This document shows positions 15,361 through 23,348 of a stretch of 41,181 nucleotides of DNA, piece by piece. This DNA is from a bacterium. Lineage in GTDB: Bacteria > Planctomycetota > JADGBV01. A program made the position numbers and the translations under genes. The DNA lies in contig JAHFOS010000018.1 of assembly GCA_023261545.1 (NCBI GenBank), forward strand, positions 1-41,181, given 5' to 3'. How positions within the stretch are numbered: the stretch's first letter is position 1; each line of letters starts with the position of its first letter. A model generated the notes under the pieces. It did no database searches and had not been told where the DNA came from. It worked only from the letters and a program-made list of their open reading frames with translations.

Positions 15361-15776
15361 AGCTGCTCAAACAGTCCATCGGCGAAGAGGCGGTGGTTCC
15401 CTTGATGACCCCGCTCATTGATATATTCCTGCTCATCATCTTTTTCCTGCTCACCTGCACCTTCGCGAGCGGTGAGAAGGAGAAGGAGCTCACCATCCAC
15501 CTTCCGGCCACCAAGGGCGGATCGCGCGGGGTGGAGGGGATGCGCTGGTATTTCAACGTGATGGAGACGGGAGCCGTCGTGCTCCAGGGCCGCACGGTCA
15601 CCCTCAAGGAGGTGGACGGCCTGCTGGAGGCCGAACACGAACGCCGCGACGGCATCTACCTCATCGTGCGCGCCCACGAGAACGTCCCTTACCGCATGGT
15701 GGCCAAACTCATGGGCCTTTTCAGCCGCCACGGCTTCGCGCGCGTGGCCTTCCAGACCATTGACGAGAAGGAATGA
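15357..15776 (+). CDS. ExbD/TolR-family protein
   Basis: A 139-residue protein with a single N-terminal transmembrane helix (about 14-34, VPLMTPLIDIFLLIIFFLLTC) holding the conserved proton-carrying aspartate D22. A periplasmic domain follows (ELTIHLPATKGG, then DGIYLIVRAHENVPYRMVAKLM and FARVAFQT). It forms the rotor or plug dimer inside the ExbB pentamer. Starting at GTG 15357, it overlaps the previous stop. With the TPR protein upstream it forms a motor-plus-scaffold set whose partner at the outer membrane is unknown; the TonB encoded at 29191 is a possible user. Confidence 0.9.
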   Translation: MKLLKQSIGEEAVVPLMTPLIDIFLLIIFFLLTCTFASGEKEKELTIHLPATKGGSRGVEGMRWYFNVMETGAVVLQGRTVTLKEVDGLLEAEHERRDGIYLIVRAHENVPYRMVAKLMGLFSRHGFARVAFQTIDEKE

Positions 15777-15848
15777 GCCGGTGTACAAGCGTGGAAAATA
15801 GCGTATCATGAGCCCGCCCTCCCGGCTTACCCCCTGAACGAGTCGCTG

Positions 15849-16139
15849 ATGAGCGATCAACAACTGGATCTACGCCTCGCCGCGCAGGTGGCCCACCTGA
15901 GTCGCATCGCCGTCGCCGGCGAGCGGCTGGAGGAGGCCGCCCAGCGTTTCACGGGGGTCCTTGAAGCCTTCCGCGTGATCCAGACCCTCGAGCCACCCGA
16001 GGCGGGGGAGGCGGCGCAGCCGCTCGGCAGGGCGGATTTGCGGGCCGACGGCCCCGCGTCATCCTTCGGGGCGGACCGGGCGCTCGCCAACGCGCCCCAG
16101 TCGCACCGCGGCCATTTTCGCGTGCCGCCGGTCCTCTGA
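15849..16139 (+). CDS. gatC: Aspartyl/glutamyl-tRNA amidotransferase subunit C
   Basis: A 96-residue protein with the GatC pattern: an N-terminal helix (LRLAAQVAHLSRIAVAGERL), an acidic and proline-containing middle, and the diagnostic C-terminus ALANAPQSHRGHFRVPPVL. GatC stabilises the GatA-GatB complex that converts Glu-tRNA(Gln) and Asp-tRNA(Asn) to their amides. Neither gatA nor gatB lies next to it. Its stop overlaps the ATG of the FapA-like gene (TGATG at 16137-16141). The separation from gatA/gatB may reflect genome rearrangement. A GluRS gene at 37215 could supply the mischarged tRNA. Confidence 0.85.
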   Translation: MSDQQLDLRLAAQVAHLSRIAVAGERLEEAAQRFTGVLEAFRVIQTLEPPEAGEAAQPLGRADLRADGPASSFGADRALANAPQSHRGHFRVPPVL

Positions 16140-17578
16140 TGCCTGAAGGCGCCAAGCTCGTTCGCGAGGAGAACCTGGGGGATTTGCACCTGCGGCTCTA
16201 TATCAGCGACGATCAGTGCGAAGCCTCTTTCCAATTCAAGCGCATCGATCCCGGCTGCACCGTGGCCCCCGATTTCCTGAAGAAGATGATCGTTGACGCC
16301 GGAGTCGTGAACGGCATGGACGAGAACCGGGTCATGGAGCTCGCCGAGGCCTGCTGCGCGGGTTCCTTGAAGGCGTCGGAGGAATTGGTGAGCGTCGCGC
16401 GCGGCAAGCGGGCCGTCCAGGGCACGGACGGTCGCGTCGAATTCCTGATCAAGCCCAGCGCCGAGAACGTGCGCTTCAACGTGACCAAGGATGAGGCCAT
16501 TGATTACAAGAACACCAACCTCATCCAGAACGTGCTCAAGGAGCAGCACCTCGCCACCGTGCATCAGCCGGGAGCCGCCGAAGAAGGCCGCGATCTCTTC
16601 GGCAATGCCATTCCGACCCGGGCGGGCCAGCCCGTGGAGGTGCACCTCGGCCCCAATGCGGTGATGGAGGACGGCAAGATCTACTCCCAGGTGAACGGCC
16701 GTTTCGTCCTCGAAAACGATATCCTCAGCGTCAACCCCGTCTACCAGGTGCGCGGCGACGTGGACTACACCGTCGGCAACGTCAACTTCATCGGCCTGGT
16801 GCAGATCCAGAAGGACGTCCTCGACGATTTCAGCGTTTTCGGCAAGGAGGGGGTGGAGGTGAACGGCGTGATGGGCGCCGCCAACGTGGAAAGCGAGGGC
16901 CACGTCACCGTGAACGGCGGCGTGAATGGCAAGGGACGCGGTTACATCCGCGCCCTGGGCGCGGTGCGCGCCAAATACTTCAACGAGGTGAGCGCCGTCT
17001 GCCGTGAGGACGTGGAGGTAGCCAAGAGCATCATGAACAGCACGGTGAAAACCAAGGGCAAGCTGATCTGCCCCATGGGCAACGTCATCGGCGGGTCGGT
17101 GGTGGCCCTCATGGGCATTGACGTGGGCAGCGTGGGGTCGGACCTCGGGGTGGAGACCTCCATCACGGCCGGGGTGGACTACGAGATAGCCGACAAGATA
17201 GCCACCTACGAGGCGCAGATCGATGAAATTACGCGCGAGATCGAGCGCATTGATCGCGTCGTCGGCCCGGTCCTCGCCAACAAGCAGAAGCTGATGGCGC
17301 TGAGCCCCGACAAGAAAAAGGCCCTGAAGGGCCTGCTCGAACAATTGAAGAAGCACCAGGCGGAGCAGGGGGAGATGCAGAAGAACCTCGACGAGATCCG
17401 CAAGCAGAGCGTGGGGCAGCGCGCCAAGGAGATCCTGGTGCGCAAAATGCTCTACAGCGGCGTCAAGGTGTGCATCGGCCACTGCCGCAGGCTCATCAAG
17501 ATGGAGGTGCGCGGTCCCATCCGCCTGCGCGAGGACGCCGAGAACGAGACCATCTCCATCGCCAACCTTCAAGGCTAG
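16139..17578 (+). CDS. FapA/DUF342 family protein
   Basis: A 479-residue protein of the DUF342 (flagellar assembly protein A) family. After an N-terminal region with a GxxVxxGDxL-poor variant (GRDLFGNAIPTRAGQPVEVH), a long right-handed beta-helix-like domain occupies about 195-360: PVYQVRGDVDYTVGNVNFIG, DVLDDFSVFGKEGVEVNGVM, GHVTVNGGVNGKG and SIMNSTVKTKGKL. A coiled coil follows (about 355-420, YEAQIDEITREIERIDR). Family members act in flagellar or pilus placement and in bactofilin-like scaffolding; no flagellar gene is present here, so a role with the pilus-type ATPase directly downstream (4 bases away) is more likely. Confidence 0.88.
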   Translation: MPEGAKLVREENLGDLHLRLYISDDQCEASFQFKRIDPGCTVAPDFLKKMIVDAGVVNGMDENRVMELAEACCAGSLKASEELVSVARGKRAVQGTDGRVEFLIKPSAENVRFNVTKDEAIDYKNTNLIQNVLKEQHLATVHQPGAAEEGRDLFGNAIPTRAGQPVEVHLGPNAVMEDGKIYSQVNGRFVLENDILSVNPVYQVRGDVDYTVGNVNFIGLVQIQKDVLDDFSVFGKEGVEVNGVMGAANVESEGHVTVNGGVNGKGRGYIRALGAVRAKYFNEVSAVCREDVEVAKSIMNSTVKTKGKLICPMGNVIGGSVVALMGIDVGSVGSDLGVETSITAGVDYEIADKIATYEAQIDEITREIERIDRVVGPVLANKQKLMALSPDKKKALKGLLEQLKKHQAEQGEMQKNLDEIRKQSVGQRAKEILVRKMLYSGVKVCIGHCRRLIKMEVRGPIRLREDAENETISIANLQG

Positions 17579-17582
17579 GCGC

Positions 17583-19277
17583 GTGGCGGGCATCGGCGAC
17601 AACCTGGGGTCCATCCTGCTGGAGCTCAAATGGGTCAAGAGGTCCCAGCTCGACGTGGCCCTGAAGCAGATCTCCGAGGGCGCCAGCGAACGGCTGGGAC
17701 AGATCCTTTTAAAGTCCCAAGCCATCACCGAGCAGCAGCTCGCCCAGGCCTTGGCCATCCAGAATGGCCTGGAGTACGTTGAGGGCGCGGCGCTGAGCTC
17801 CACCCCCGAGGCGGTGGAAAAGGTGTCCTTGGAATTCGCCAAGCAACGCCACGCGCTGCCGCTCGACGTCAAGGACGGCGTGCTGACGGTGGCCATCGAG
17901 GATCCCCTGGACCTCAGCCTCGTGGACGACCTGCGCTTCATGACGAACCTCCAGGTGCTCTGCAAGGTGGGCGGCCAGAGCGAGCTCATGGCGGCCATTG
18001 ACCGCAGCTACGAGGGTGCCACGCGCTCCATGGAGAAACTCATCAGCGAGGTGGCCCACGACGTGGAAGTGGTGCTGGATACGGAGGGCGCGGAAGGTGA
18101 CGGTGATGAGGACGCTCCGGTGATAAAACTGGTGCACCTCATCATCACCCGGGCGGTGCAGCAGCGCGCCAGCGACATCCACGTCGAGGCTCTGGAGAAG
18201 AGCCTGCGCGTGCGCTACCGCATTGACGGCGAATGCGTGCTGGCCGACAGCCCGCCGAAGAAATTGCAGGGGTCCTTCTACGGACGCCTCAAGATGATGG
18301 CGGGGATGGACATCGCGGAACGACGCAAACCCCAGGACGGGGCCATCAAAATAAAGGTGCTGGGGAGGCTCATTGATTTGCGCGTGAGCTCCCTGCCCTC
18401 CTCTTTCGGGGAAAGCATCGTCATGCGTATCCTCGACAAGCAGTCGGTGCTGAAGGGCATGAACCAGTTGGGGTTCCATCCCACCGATTACGCCTCCTTC
18501 AAGGACCTCATCGCCCGCCCCAACGGCATCGTCCTGGTGACCGGCCCCACCGGCAGCGGCAAGACCACCACGCTCTACGCCGCGCTGGGCGAGAAGAACA
18601 AGCCCAACGTCAAAATCATCACCGCCGAGAACCCCGTGGAGTACAACGTCTCGGGCATCAACCAGATCCAGGTCAACCACGAAATCGGGCTGGACTTCGC
18701 GCGCATCCTGCGCGCCATGCTGCGCCAGGCGCCCAACGTCATCCTGGTGGGCGAGATCCGCGACCTGGAAACCGCCACTATCGCCATCGAAGCCTCGCTC
18801 ACCGGCCACCTGGTCTTTTCCACGCTGCACACCAACGACGCCCCCTCCACCATCACGCGCCTCATTGATATGGGCATCAAGCCCTACCTCGTCAGCAGCT
18901 CGGTCATCGCCGTGCTGGCGCAGCGGCTGGTGCGCGTGAATTGCGAGCAGTGCCGGGAAATCTATAACCCGGACCCCGCCAAGATGCTGGCCGCCGGCAT
19001 CACCCCGGAGATGGCCGAGGGCAAGACCTTCGTGCGCGGGGCCGGTTGCCAGAACTGCAACAACACGGGCTATCGCGGGCGCCTCGGCATCTATGAGCTC
19101 ATGCGGCTCGGCCACGAGCTGCGTGACGCCATCTTCCACAACAAGCCCACCCACGTCCTGCGCGAGCTGGCCGTCAAGGGTGGCATGCACACCCTGCTCA
19201 TGGACGGGGTGCGCAAGGTCTTCGCCGGGCTCACCACCGTGGAAGAGGTTTTAGGAGTCGCCAAGAGCTTAGAATAG
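17583..19277 (+). CDS. GspE/PilB-type secretion or pilus assembly ATPase
   Basis: A 564-residue hexameric ATPase. It has an N-terminal MshEN-like domain (9-140, LGSILLELKWVKRSQLDVAL and a LGQILL repeat), the N2 segment ASDIHVEALEKSLRVRYRIDG, Walker A GPTGSGKT (321-328), the Asp box, Walker B VILVGEIRD (386-394), the His box TGHLVFSTLHTNDA, and a C4 zinc module (C454, C457, C489, C492). All catalytic motifs are intact. It starts at GTG 17583, 4 bases after the FapA-like stop. No pilC/gspF, pilT or pilM/N/O gene is nearby, so it must work with proteins encoded elsewhere or with the membrane proteins downstream. Confidence 0.92.
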   Translation: MAGIGDNLGSILLELKWVKRSQLDVALKQISEGASERLGQILLKSQAITEQQLAQALAIQNGLEYVEGAALSSTPEAVEKVSLEFAKQRHALPLDVKDGVLTVAIEDPLDLSLVDDLRFMTNLQVLCKVGGQSELMAAIDRSYEGATRSMEKLISEVAHDVEVVLDTEGAEGDGDEDAPVIKLVHLIITRAVQQRASDIHVEALEKSLRVRYRIDGECVLADSPPKKLQGSFYGRLKMMAGMDIAERRKPQDGAIKIKVLGRLIDLRVSSLPSSFGESIVMRILDKQSVLKGMNQLGFHPTDYASFKDLIARPNGIVLVTGPTGSGKTTTLYAALGEKNKPNVKIITAENPVEYNVSGINQIQVNHEIGLDFARILRAMLRQAPNVILVGEIRDLETATIAIEASLTGHLVFSTLHTNDAPSTITRLIDMGIKPYLVSSSVIAVLAQRLVRVNCEQCREIYNPDPAKMLAAGITPEMAEGKTFVRGAGCQNCNNTGYRGRLGIYELMRLGHELRDAIFHNKPTHVLRELAVKGGMHTLLMDGVRKVFAGLTTVEEVLGVAKSLE

Positions 19278-19283
19278 CCCGCC

Positions 19284-20357
19284 ATGACCAACAACGTCTA
19301 CGTCTATATCATCATCCTTTTCGGGCTCCTGGGGTCTATGAGCAGCCTGCTCTGCTACAACCTCTCCAAGGAAGCCCAGGAGAAGCTTGAAAGCAACCGC
19401 GTGGATATGAAGGGCGTCGAGGCCCGGGCCAACGACTTGACGACGAAGCTCAAGACGCTCGGCGAAAAACAGAGCGAGCGCATCAAGCTGCGCAATGAGA
19501 GCCGTGTCCTCGCCTCCTCTATCCTGGCCGCGGATCGCGAGCTCAAACGCGCCAGCCTGCACCGCGGCTGGTATGAGCGCGGGGTGGAGTTCCATGCCGC
19601 GCGATCCGATCGATTGAGCGGCCAGGTGGCGAGCGTCCAGGATGCCATGCGCGAGGAGATCTCCAACGTCGAGCGCACCCAGCAGGAAATGGAAACCTAC
19701 TACAAGAGCGCCGGCGAGGACATGGGGCACCGCATGGACGGGCTCAAGCACCGCGAGGAGGAGAACCTCAAGACCAAGACCTTCGAGACGGCCAAGATCG
19801 AGTCCGAGGTCAAGAACTACGAGATCAAGATCAACCGCGAGCACCAGGTGGTTTACAACCGCTTCGCCACGCCGGAAGGCGTGGGACGGATCCTGGAAGT
19901 GCTGCACGGCGAGCACAAGATAATCCTCGACGTCGGCTCGGCGGCGGGCGTCAAGCAGAACTTCAAGTTCAAGGTTTTTAACCTGGCTCCCGACGGCGAG
20001 GTGGTGGACAAGGGCTTTGCCGTGGTGAAGTCCGTGAGCGACATGTACGCGGTGGCCGCCCTGCTTTACGACGACCCCAAGCGTGAGCCGGTGTTGCCGG
20101 GCGACCGGGTGGGGAGTCCCGCCTACACCCAGGGGGGGCGCCGCTTTTTCCTCGCGGGAAAGTTCGACACCAAGTTCAACAAGGCCCAGCTCACGTCCTA
20201 CCTGCAGTACATGGGCAATCTAGTGGTGGAGGAGTTGAGCCCCTCCGTGGACATGGTGGTGGAGGGCAAGTTCTCGGAAATGCAGGTGGCGCAGGCCGCC
20301 ACCATGGGTATCCTCATCATACGTGAAGACCAACTGGTGCCTTTCCTCGGAGACTGA
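19284..20357 (+). CDS. Membrane-anchored coiled-coil protein with a C-terminal BRCT-like domain
   Basis: A 357-residue protein with four regions. Residues 7-27 form a transmembrane anchor (VYIIILFGLLGSMSSLLCY). Residues 28-190 form a long charged coiled coil. Residues 198-282 form a small beta domain (GRILEVLHGEHKIILDVGSA, then a GDRVG ending) that resembles FlgT C-terminal-like domains. Residues 286-357 form a BRCT-like domain: RFFLAGKFDTKFNKAQL, YMGNLVVEELSPSVDMVVEG, then a helix and MGILIIREDQLVPFLG. The typical GG pair is GN here, so this copy is more diverged than the next gene's. It begins 6 bases after the ATPase stop and abuts the next gene (TGATGA). BRCT domains usually bind DNA ends or phosphopeptides in the cytosol; a membrane-linked one is unusual. 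Function unknown. Confidence 0.7.
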   Translation: MTNNVYVYIIILFGLLGSMSSLLCYNLSKEAQEKLESNRVDMKGVEARANDLTTKLKTLGEKQSERIKLRNESRVLASSILAADRELKRASLHRGWYERGVEFHAARSDRLSGQVASVQDAMREEISNVERTQQEMETYYKSAGEDMGHRMDGLKHREEENLKTKTFETAKIESEVKNYEIKINREHQVVYNRFATPEGVGRILEVLHGEHKIILDVGSAAGVKQNFKFKVFNLAPDGEVVDKGFAVVKSVSDMYAVAALLYDDPKREPVLPGDRVGSPAYTQGGRRFFLAGKFDTKFNKAQLTSYLQYMGNLVVEELSPSVDMVVEGKFSEMQVAQAATMGILIIREDQLVPFLGD

Positions 20358-21871
20358 TGAACGCGAGCTCCATCTTCGAACGCGCCAATTTCTACTACTT
20401 TGGCAGGCGCGCTTATCCCGCCATCCTCATCGGGGTGGTGCTGACCGCTATTTTCGCGGTGGGGGGGATCCTGGCGGCCATAGCTTCCTGGTCCTGGAAA
20501 ACCAACATGGATGAGACGCAGCGCGCCATAGCGGAGCTCAAATTCAATATAGACCGCGAGATATTCGGTACCGATCTGGAGATCGCCAGGCAAGGCGTGA
20601 GCGATTACCTGCGCGACCGGCCCGCGGTGGACGCCGAGGACAAGTTCAACGTCAAGCTGGGGAAGGAGGCGCGCTTCAATGCGGACCAGCGCGTGGCGTT
20701 GCTGCGCAAACTGCGCCGTCTCCAGGGCGATGCCGCCAAGACGGCGACGGAAGAAATGCTGCGCGAATTCCAAATCGAAGAGGGGGTGGAGGACAAAATA
20801 GCCCGCGAGGACGCGCTCATCAATTTCTTGAAGGGGTTCATCGGCGGGGCGCCCGAGCTGGCTCAGTTGTTCGAGGCGAGCAAAAGGGATCGCGACCTCA
20901 TTCCTCCGGAGGTGCTGGTCCTCATGGAACGGGCGCCCGAGCTGGCCGGCGGCGCCAAGGCGTTGCTGCAATCCCGGGTGGATGCCCTGCGCAACGAGCG
21001 CGGCCAGAACACCGAACTCACCACCCGCTTCGATGGCGCCGTCGCCGGGGCCTTCGAAAATTTCGAAAAGCGCAACACCACCTTCAAGGACCTCAAGGGC
21101 AACCTCCTGGAGAAGCGCACCGGCTACGAAAGCAGCTTCTGGTCTAAAATGGACGAGCAGCGCAAGCAATGGACCGGATACTTGCAGGCCTCGGTGGACC
21201 ACATCGCCAACGTCACCGGGCGCCAAAACCACATTGACGAGCTGCTCAGGGAAAAGGAACAGCTCAAGCGCATCCTGGACGCTCGCAGCGGTGAGGGACA
21301 AGGCTGGCTGCCCATCCTCGACCTCATTGACGGGCGGGTGCTCTCCGCTAATCCCGAACTAGGGTTCGCCGTCATTGATATCGGCCGCGAAGACGGCCTC
21401 CGCATCGGGCAGGGTTTCGACGTCTTCCGCATGAAGGGTGAGGCGCGGCAAGAAACCAAGGGGCGGCTGGAGGTCCAGTTCCTTGAGGATCGCATCAGCA
21501 TCTGCAAGATAACCGCCCGCGAATCCCTGAACCCCATCGCGGCGGGGGACAGCGTGGCCAATGCCCGCCAGGACACGCCCTTCGACCGCAAGGTGCGGCC
21601 CCAGTACGCCCTGCGCGGCCGCTTCCCGGAGTTCCCCTCGCGCGCGCTGGTGACGGCGATGATCGAAAGCTCGGGAGGGAAGGTGGTGAATGACCTGAGC
21701 GAACGCACGAATTTCCTGGTCACCGGCGACGACGTGAAACAAGAGGAAATCTCATTGAGCAAACAACTGGGCCTGCGCGTCATCCGCACCGCGGACATGA
21801 TGCAGCATCTCGGCATGGCCCTGGAAGACGTGCGCAGGATTGAGGAGAGGACATGGAAATTCGATCAATGA
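20357..21871 (+). CDS. Membrane-anchored coiled-coil protein with a clear BRCT-like domain
   Basis: A 504-residue protein with the same plan as its upstream neighbour. Residues 21-45 are transmembrane (PAILIGVVLTAIFAVGGILA), with R9, R17 and R18 on the N-terminal side, which predicts an extracytoplasmic C-terminus. Residues 50-310 are helical and rich in charge. Residues 316-402 form a FlgT-C-like beta domain (DGRVLSANPELGFAVIDIGR, then AAGDSV). Residues 415-487 are BRCT-like, with YALRGRFPEF, IESSGGKVVNDLSERTNFLV and LGLRVIRTADMMQHLGM. The GGK and T-x-F-L-V motifs match DNA-ligase-type BRCT repeats well. It starts at ATG 20357, overlapping the previous stop by one base, and overlaps the next gene by 19 bases. 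Probably a structural partner of the upstream protein. Confidence 0.75.
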   Translation: MNASSIFERANFYYFGRRAYPAILIGVVLTAIFAVGGILAAIASWSWKTNMDETQRAIAELKFNIDREIFGTDLEIARQGVSDYLRDRPAVDAEDKFNVKLGKEARFNADQRVALLRKLRRLQGDAAKTATEEMLREFQIEEGVEDKIAREDALINFLKGFIGGAPELAQLFEASKRDRDLIPPEVLVLMERAPELAGGAKALLQSRVDALRNERGQNTELTTRFDGAVAGAFENFEKRNTTFKDLKGNLLEKRTGYESSFWSKMDEQRKQWTGYLQASVDHIANVTGRQNHIDELLREKEQLKRILDARSGEGQGWLPILDLIDGRVLSANPELGFAVIDIGREDGLRIGQGFDVFRMKGEARQETKGRLEVQFLEDRISICKITARESLNPIAAGDSVANARQDTPFDRKVRPQYALRGRFPEFPSRALVTAMIESSGGKVVNDLSERTNFLVTGDDVKQEEISLSKQLGLRVIRTADMMQHLGMALEDVRRIEERTWKFDQ

Positions 21872-23103
21872 ACGGGGTCCCGAGTCGAGTCCGCTGTAGG
21901 GCGGCGTTGGTGGGAGCGCTCCTCGCTTGGGCCGGAATCCAGGGCGAAGAACCCGCCGTGCGCGTGCAGTATTCCAACAACCGCCACCTGGTGGTCCAAT
22001 ACAAGGTGCGCGACTCCATGACCGAGGATAACGTCCTGCAGTCGCGGCTGTATTACACCCTGAACAGCGGCATCAGTTGGCGCTTCTATGGCCTCGACCC
22101 GGACGGGCGCAGTCCCATGGAGTTCCTCGCGGACAACGACGGTCTCTATGGCTTCAAGGTCGGCTCGGTGGACCGGGCCGGACACGAGGAATCCGCGCCG
22201 ACGGCGGGGACGCCGCCGGACATCCTCGTGCTGGTGGACACCGCCGCCCCTCGCGTGCGGCTCCTGAGCCCCGCGGCCGGAGAACTCTGGGAGGCTGGAA
22301 CAAGGCGCCTGCTGCGCTGGGAGGCCGAAGACGAGGCCCTGGAAGAGGGGAACTGCGTCACGCTTTACAGTTCCGCGGGAAGCGAGGGGAACTGGCATGA
22401 AATCGCCAGCGGCCTGCCGGCGCGCGGCCAGTTCGCCTGGACGGTTCCCGACTCCGAAAGCGGCGAAGTGTTCCTCAAGGTCAGGGTCATGGACCTCGCC
22501 CGCAACGCAGCGACGAGCGAGGGTGGCCGCTCCTTTTTCACGCGCAACGTCATGGAGGACCGCCTCTCACGCGAGGTGCGCGACCAGGCCAACCGTTATT
22601 ACGAGGCCGCCACCATCGCCCGCAAGAACGGCGATACCGGCAAGGCGGTGAAGTACTACCGGCTTTGCCTGGAGCTCAACCCCTACCTGGTGGGCGCGCA
22701 CAACGATCTCGCCCTCGCGCTCCTGGATGCCGGGGAGCCGGAGGAGGCCTTCGAGCATTTCGAACTGGGCCTCAAATACGCGCCCTCCCGGGAGCCCTTG
22801 CTGGCGAACCTCGCCGAGCTTTACCTCTCTTACGGCCAGACCGCGATGGCGCGCAAAGTGCTGCTGCGGCTCCTGCAGGTGAACCCCAAAAGTCCGGAGG
22901 GCCTGTGGCTAGCGGCCCGCGAGGCCGAGGCCAGCGGCGATCCCGAGCGCGCGCGCATCTATCTGAAGCGCCTGACGAACCTGGACTTCCCCGAGGGCTC
23001 CGCCGGACAGCGTATGGCCGCCGGCGCGTTGGAAGCTCTTGCGCGCGTCGAGGCGCAATCCAGCGGCGTGCATGCGTTGGCCATCCCCCAGGCGAGGCGC
23101 TAG
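21853..23103 (+). CDS. Exported Ig-like/TPR protein
   Basis: A 416-residue protein. A signal peptide (about 13-31, VRCRAALVGALLAWAGIQG) leads into two beta-sandwich-like regions (35-130 with YYTLNSGISWRFYGLDPDGR and YGFKVGSVDRAGHEES; 133-230 with VRLLSPAAGELWEAGTRR and FLKVRVMDLARNAATSEGG). The second resembles the Ser-Thr-rich GPI-anchored/Ig-like repeats found in surface proteins. Residues 240-380 are three to four TPRs (NRYYEAATIARKNGDTGKAV, LLDAGEPEEAFEHFELGLKY). It starts at ATG 21853, inside the end of the BRCT protein gene, after GAGGAGAGG. It completes the run starting at gatC, and its export supports an envelope site for the whole set. Confidence 0.75.
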   Translation: MEIRSMNGVPSRVRCRAALVGALLAWAGIQGEEPAVRVQYSNNRHLVVQYKVRDSMTEDNVLQSRLYYTLNSGISWRFYGLDPDGRSPMEFLADNDGLYGFKVGSVDRAGHEESAPTAGTPPDILVLVDTAAPRVRLLSPAAGELWEAGTRRLLRWEAEDEALEEGNCVTLYSSAGSEGNWHEIASGLPARGQFAWTVPDSESGEVFLKVRVMDLARNAATSEGGRSFFTRNVMEDRLSREVRDQANRYYEAATIARKNGDTGKAVKYYRLCLELNPYLVGAHNDLALALLDAGEPEEAFEHFELGLKYAPSREPLLANLAELYLSYGQTAMARKVLLRLLQVNPKSPEGLWLAAREAEASGDPERARIYLKRLTNLDFPEGSAGQRMAAGALEALARVEAQSSGVHALAIPQARR

Positions 23104-23186
23104 GCGCGGGTTCTAGTTCTTGCTTTTGGCGCGAATTTCATGCGCTCGGTCATGGTGCGAATATCTTTTAATGGTTTAGACGGTTC

Positions 23187-23328
23187 GAAATGCGAAGAAA
23201 TAATTTGAATCTGGAACTCAGGAACTCAGGAAAATATAATTTCGAAGACAAACGTGGCGGAAATTGTTTTCGCGGAACGGGCGTTCCCCCACGATTTTTT
23301 CCTGAGTTCCTGAGTTCCAGATTAATAA
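23187..23328. repeat. Palindromic dispersed repeat, copy A (CTGGAACTCAGG family)
   Basis: A perfect 23-bp inverted repeat. The left arm at 23208-23230 reads AATCTGGAACTC then AGGAACTCAGG; its complement is at 23301-23323. Each arm contains two tandem GGAACTCA units. The left flank, CGAAATGCGAAG (23186-23197), is shared with copy B at 27975 (CGAAAGGCGAAG). The interior is AT-richer than nearby genes and differs from copy B. It fills most of the gap before the cold-shock-domain gene. Confidence 0.8.
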
Positions 23329-23348
23329 ATATCTGTTTTTCTGGCTGA

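Noticed and set aside
15857-17998. 713-residue open frame on the minus strand opposite the FapA and PilB genes
   Set aside because: It has no domain character, lies opposite strongly recognised genes, and reflects the codon bias of GC-rich DNA. Similar antisense frames at 12977-14584 and 17709-19190 were rejected for the same reason.
19284-21871. The two BRCT-type proteins as DNA ligase or MreC/FlgT orthologues
   Set aside because: There is no ligase adenylation motif, and the helical regions and domain order do not match MreC or complete FlgT.
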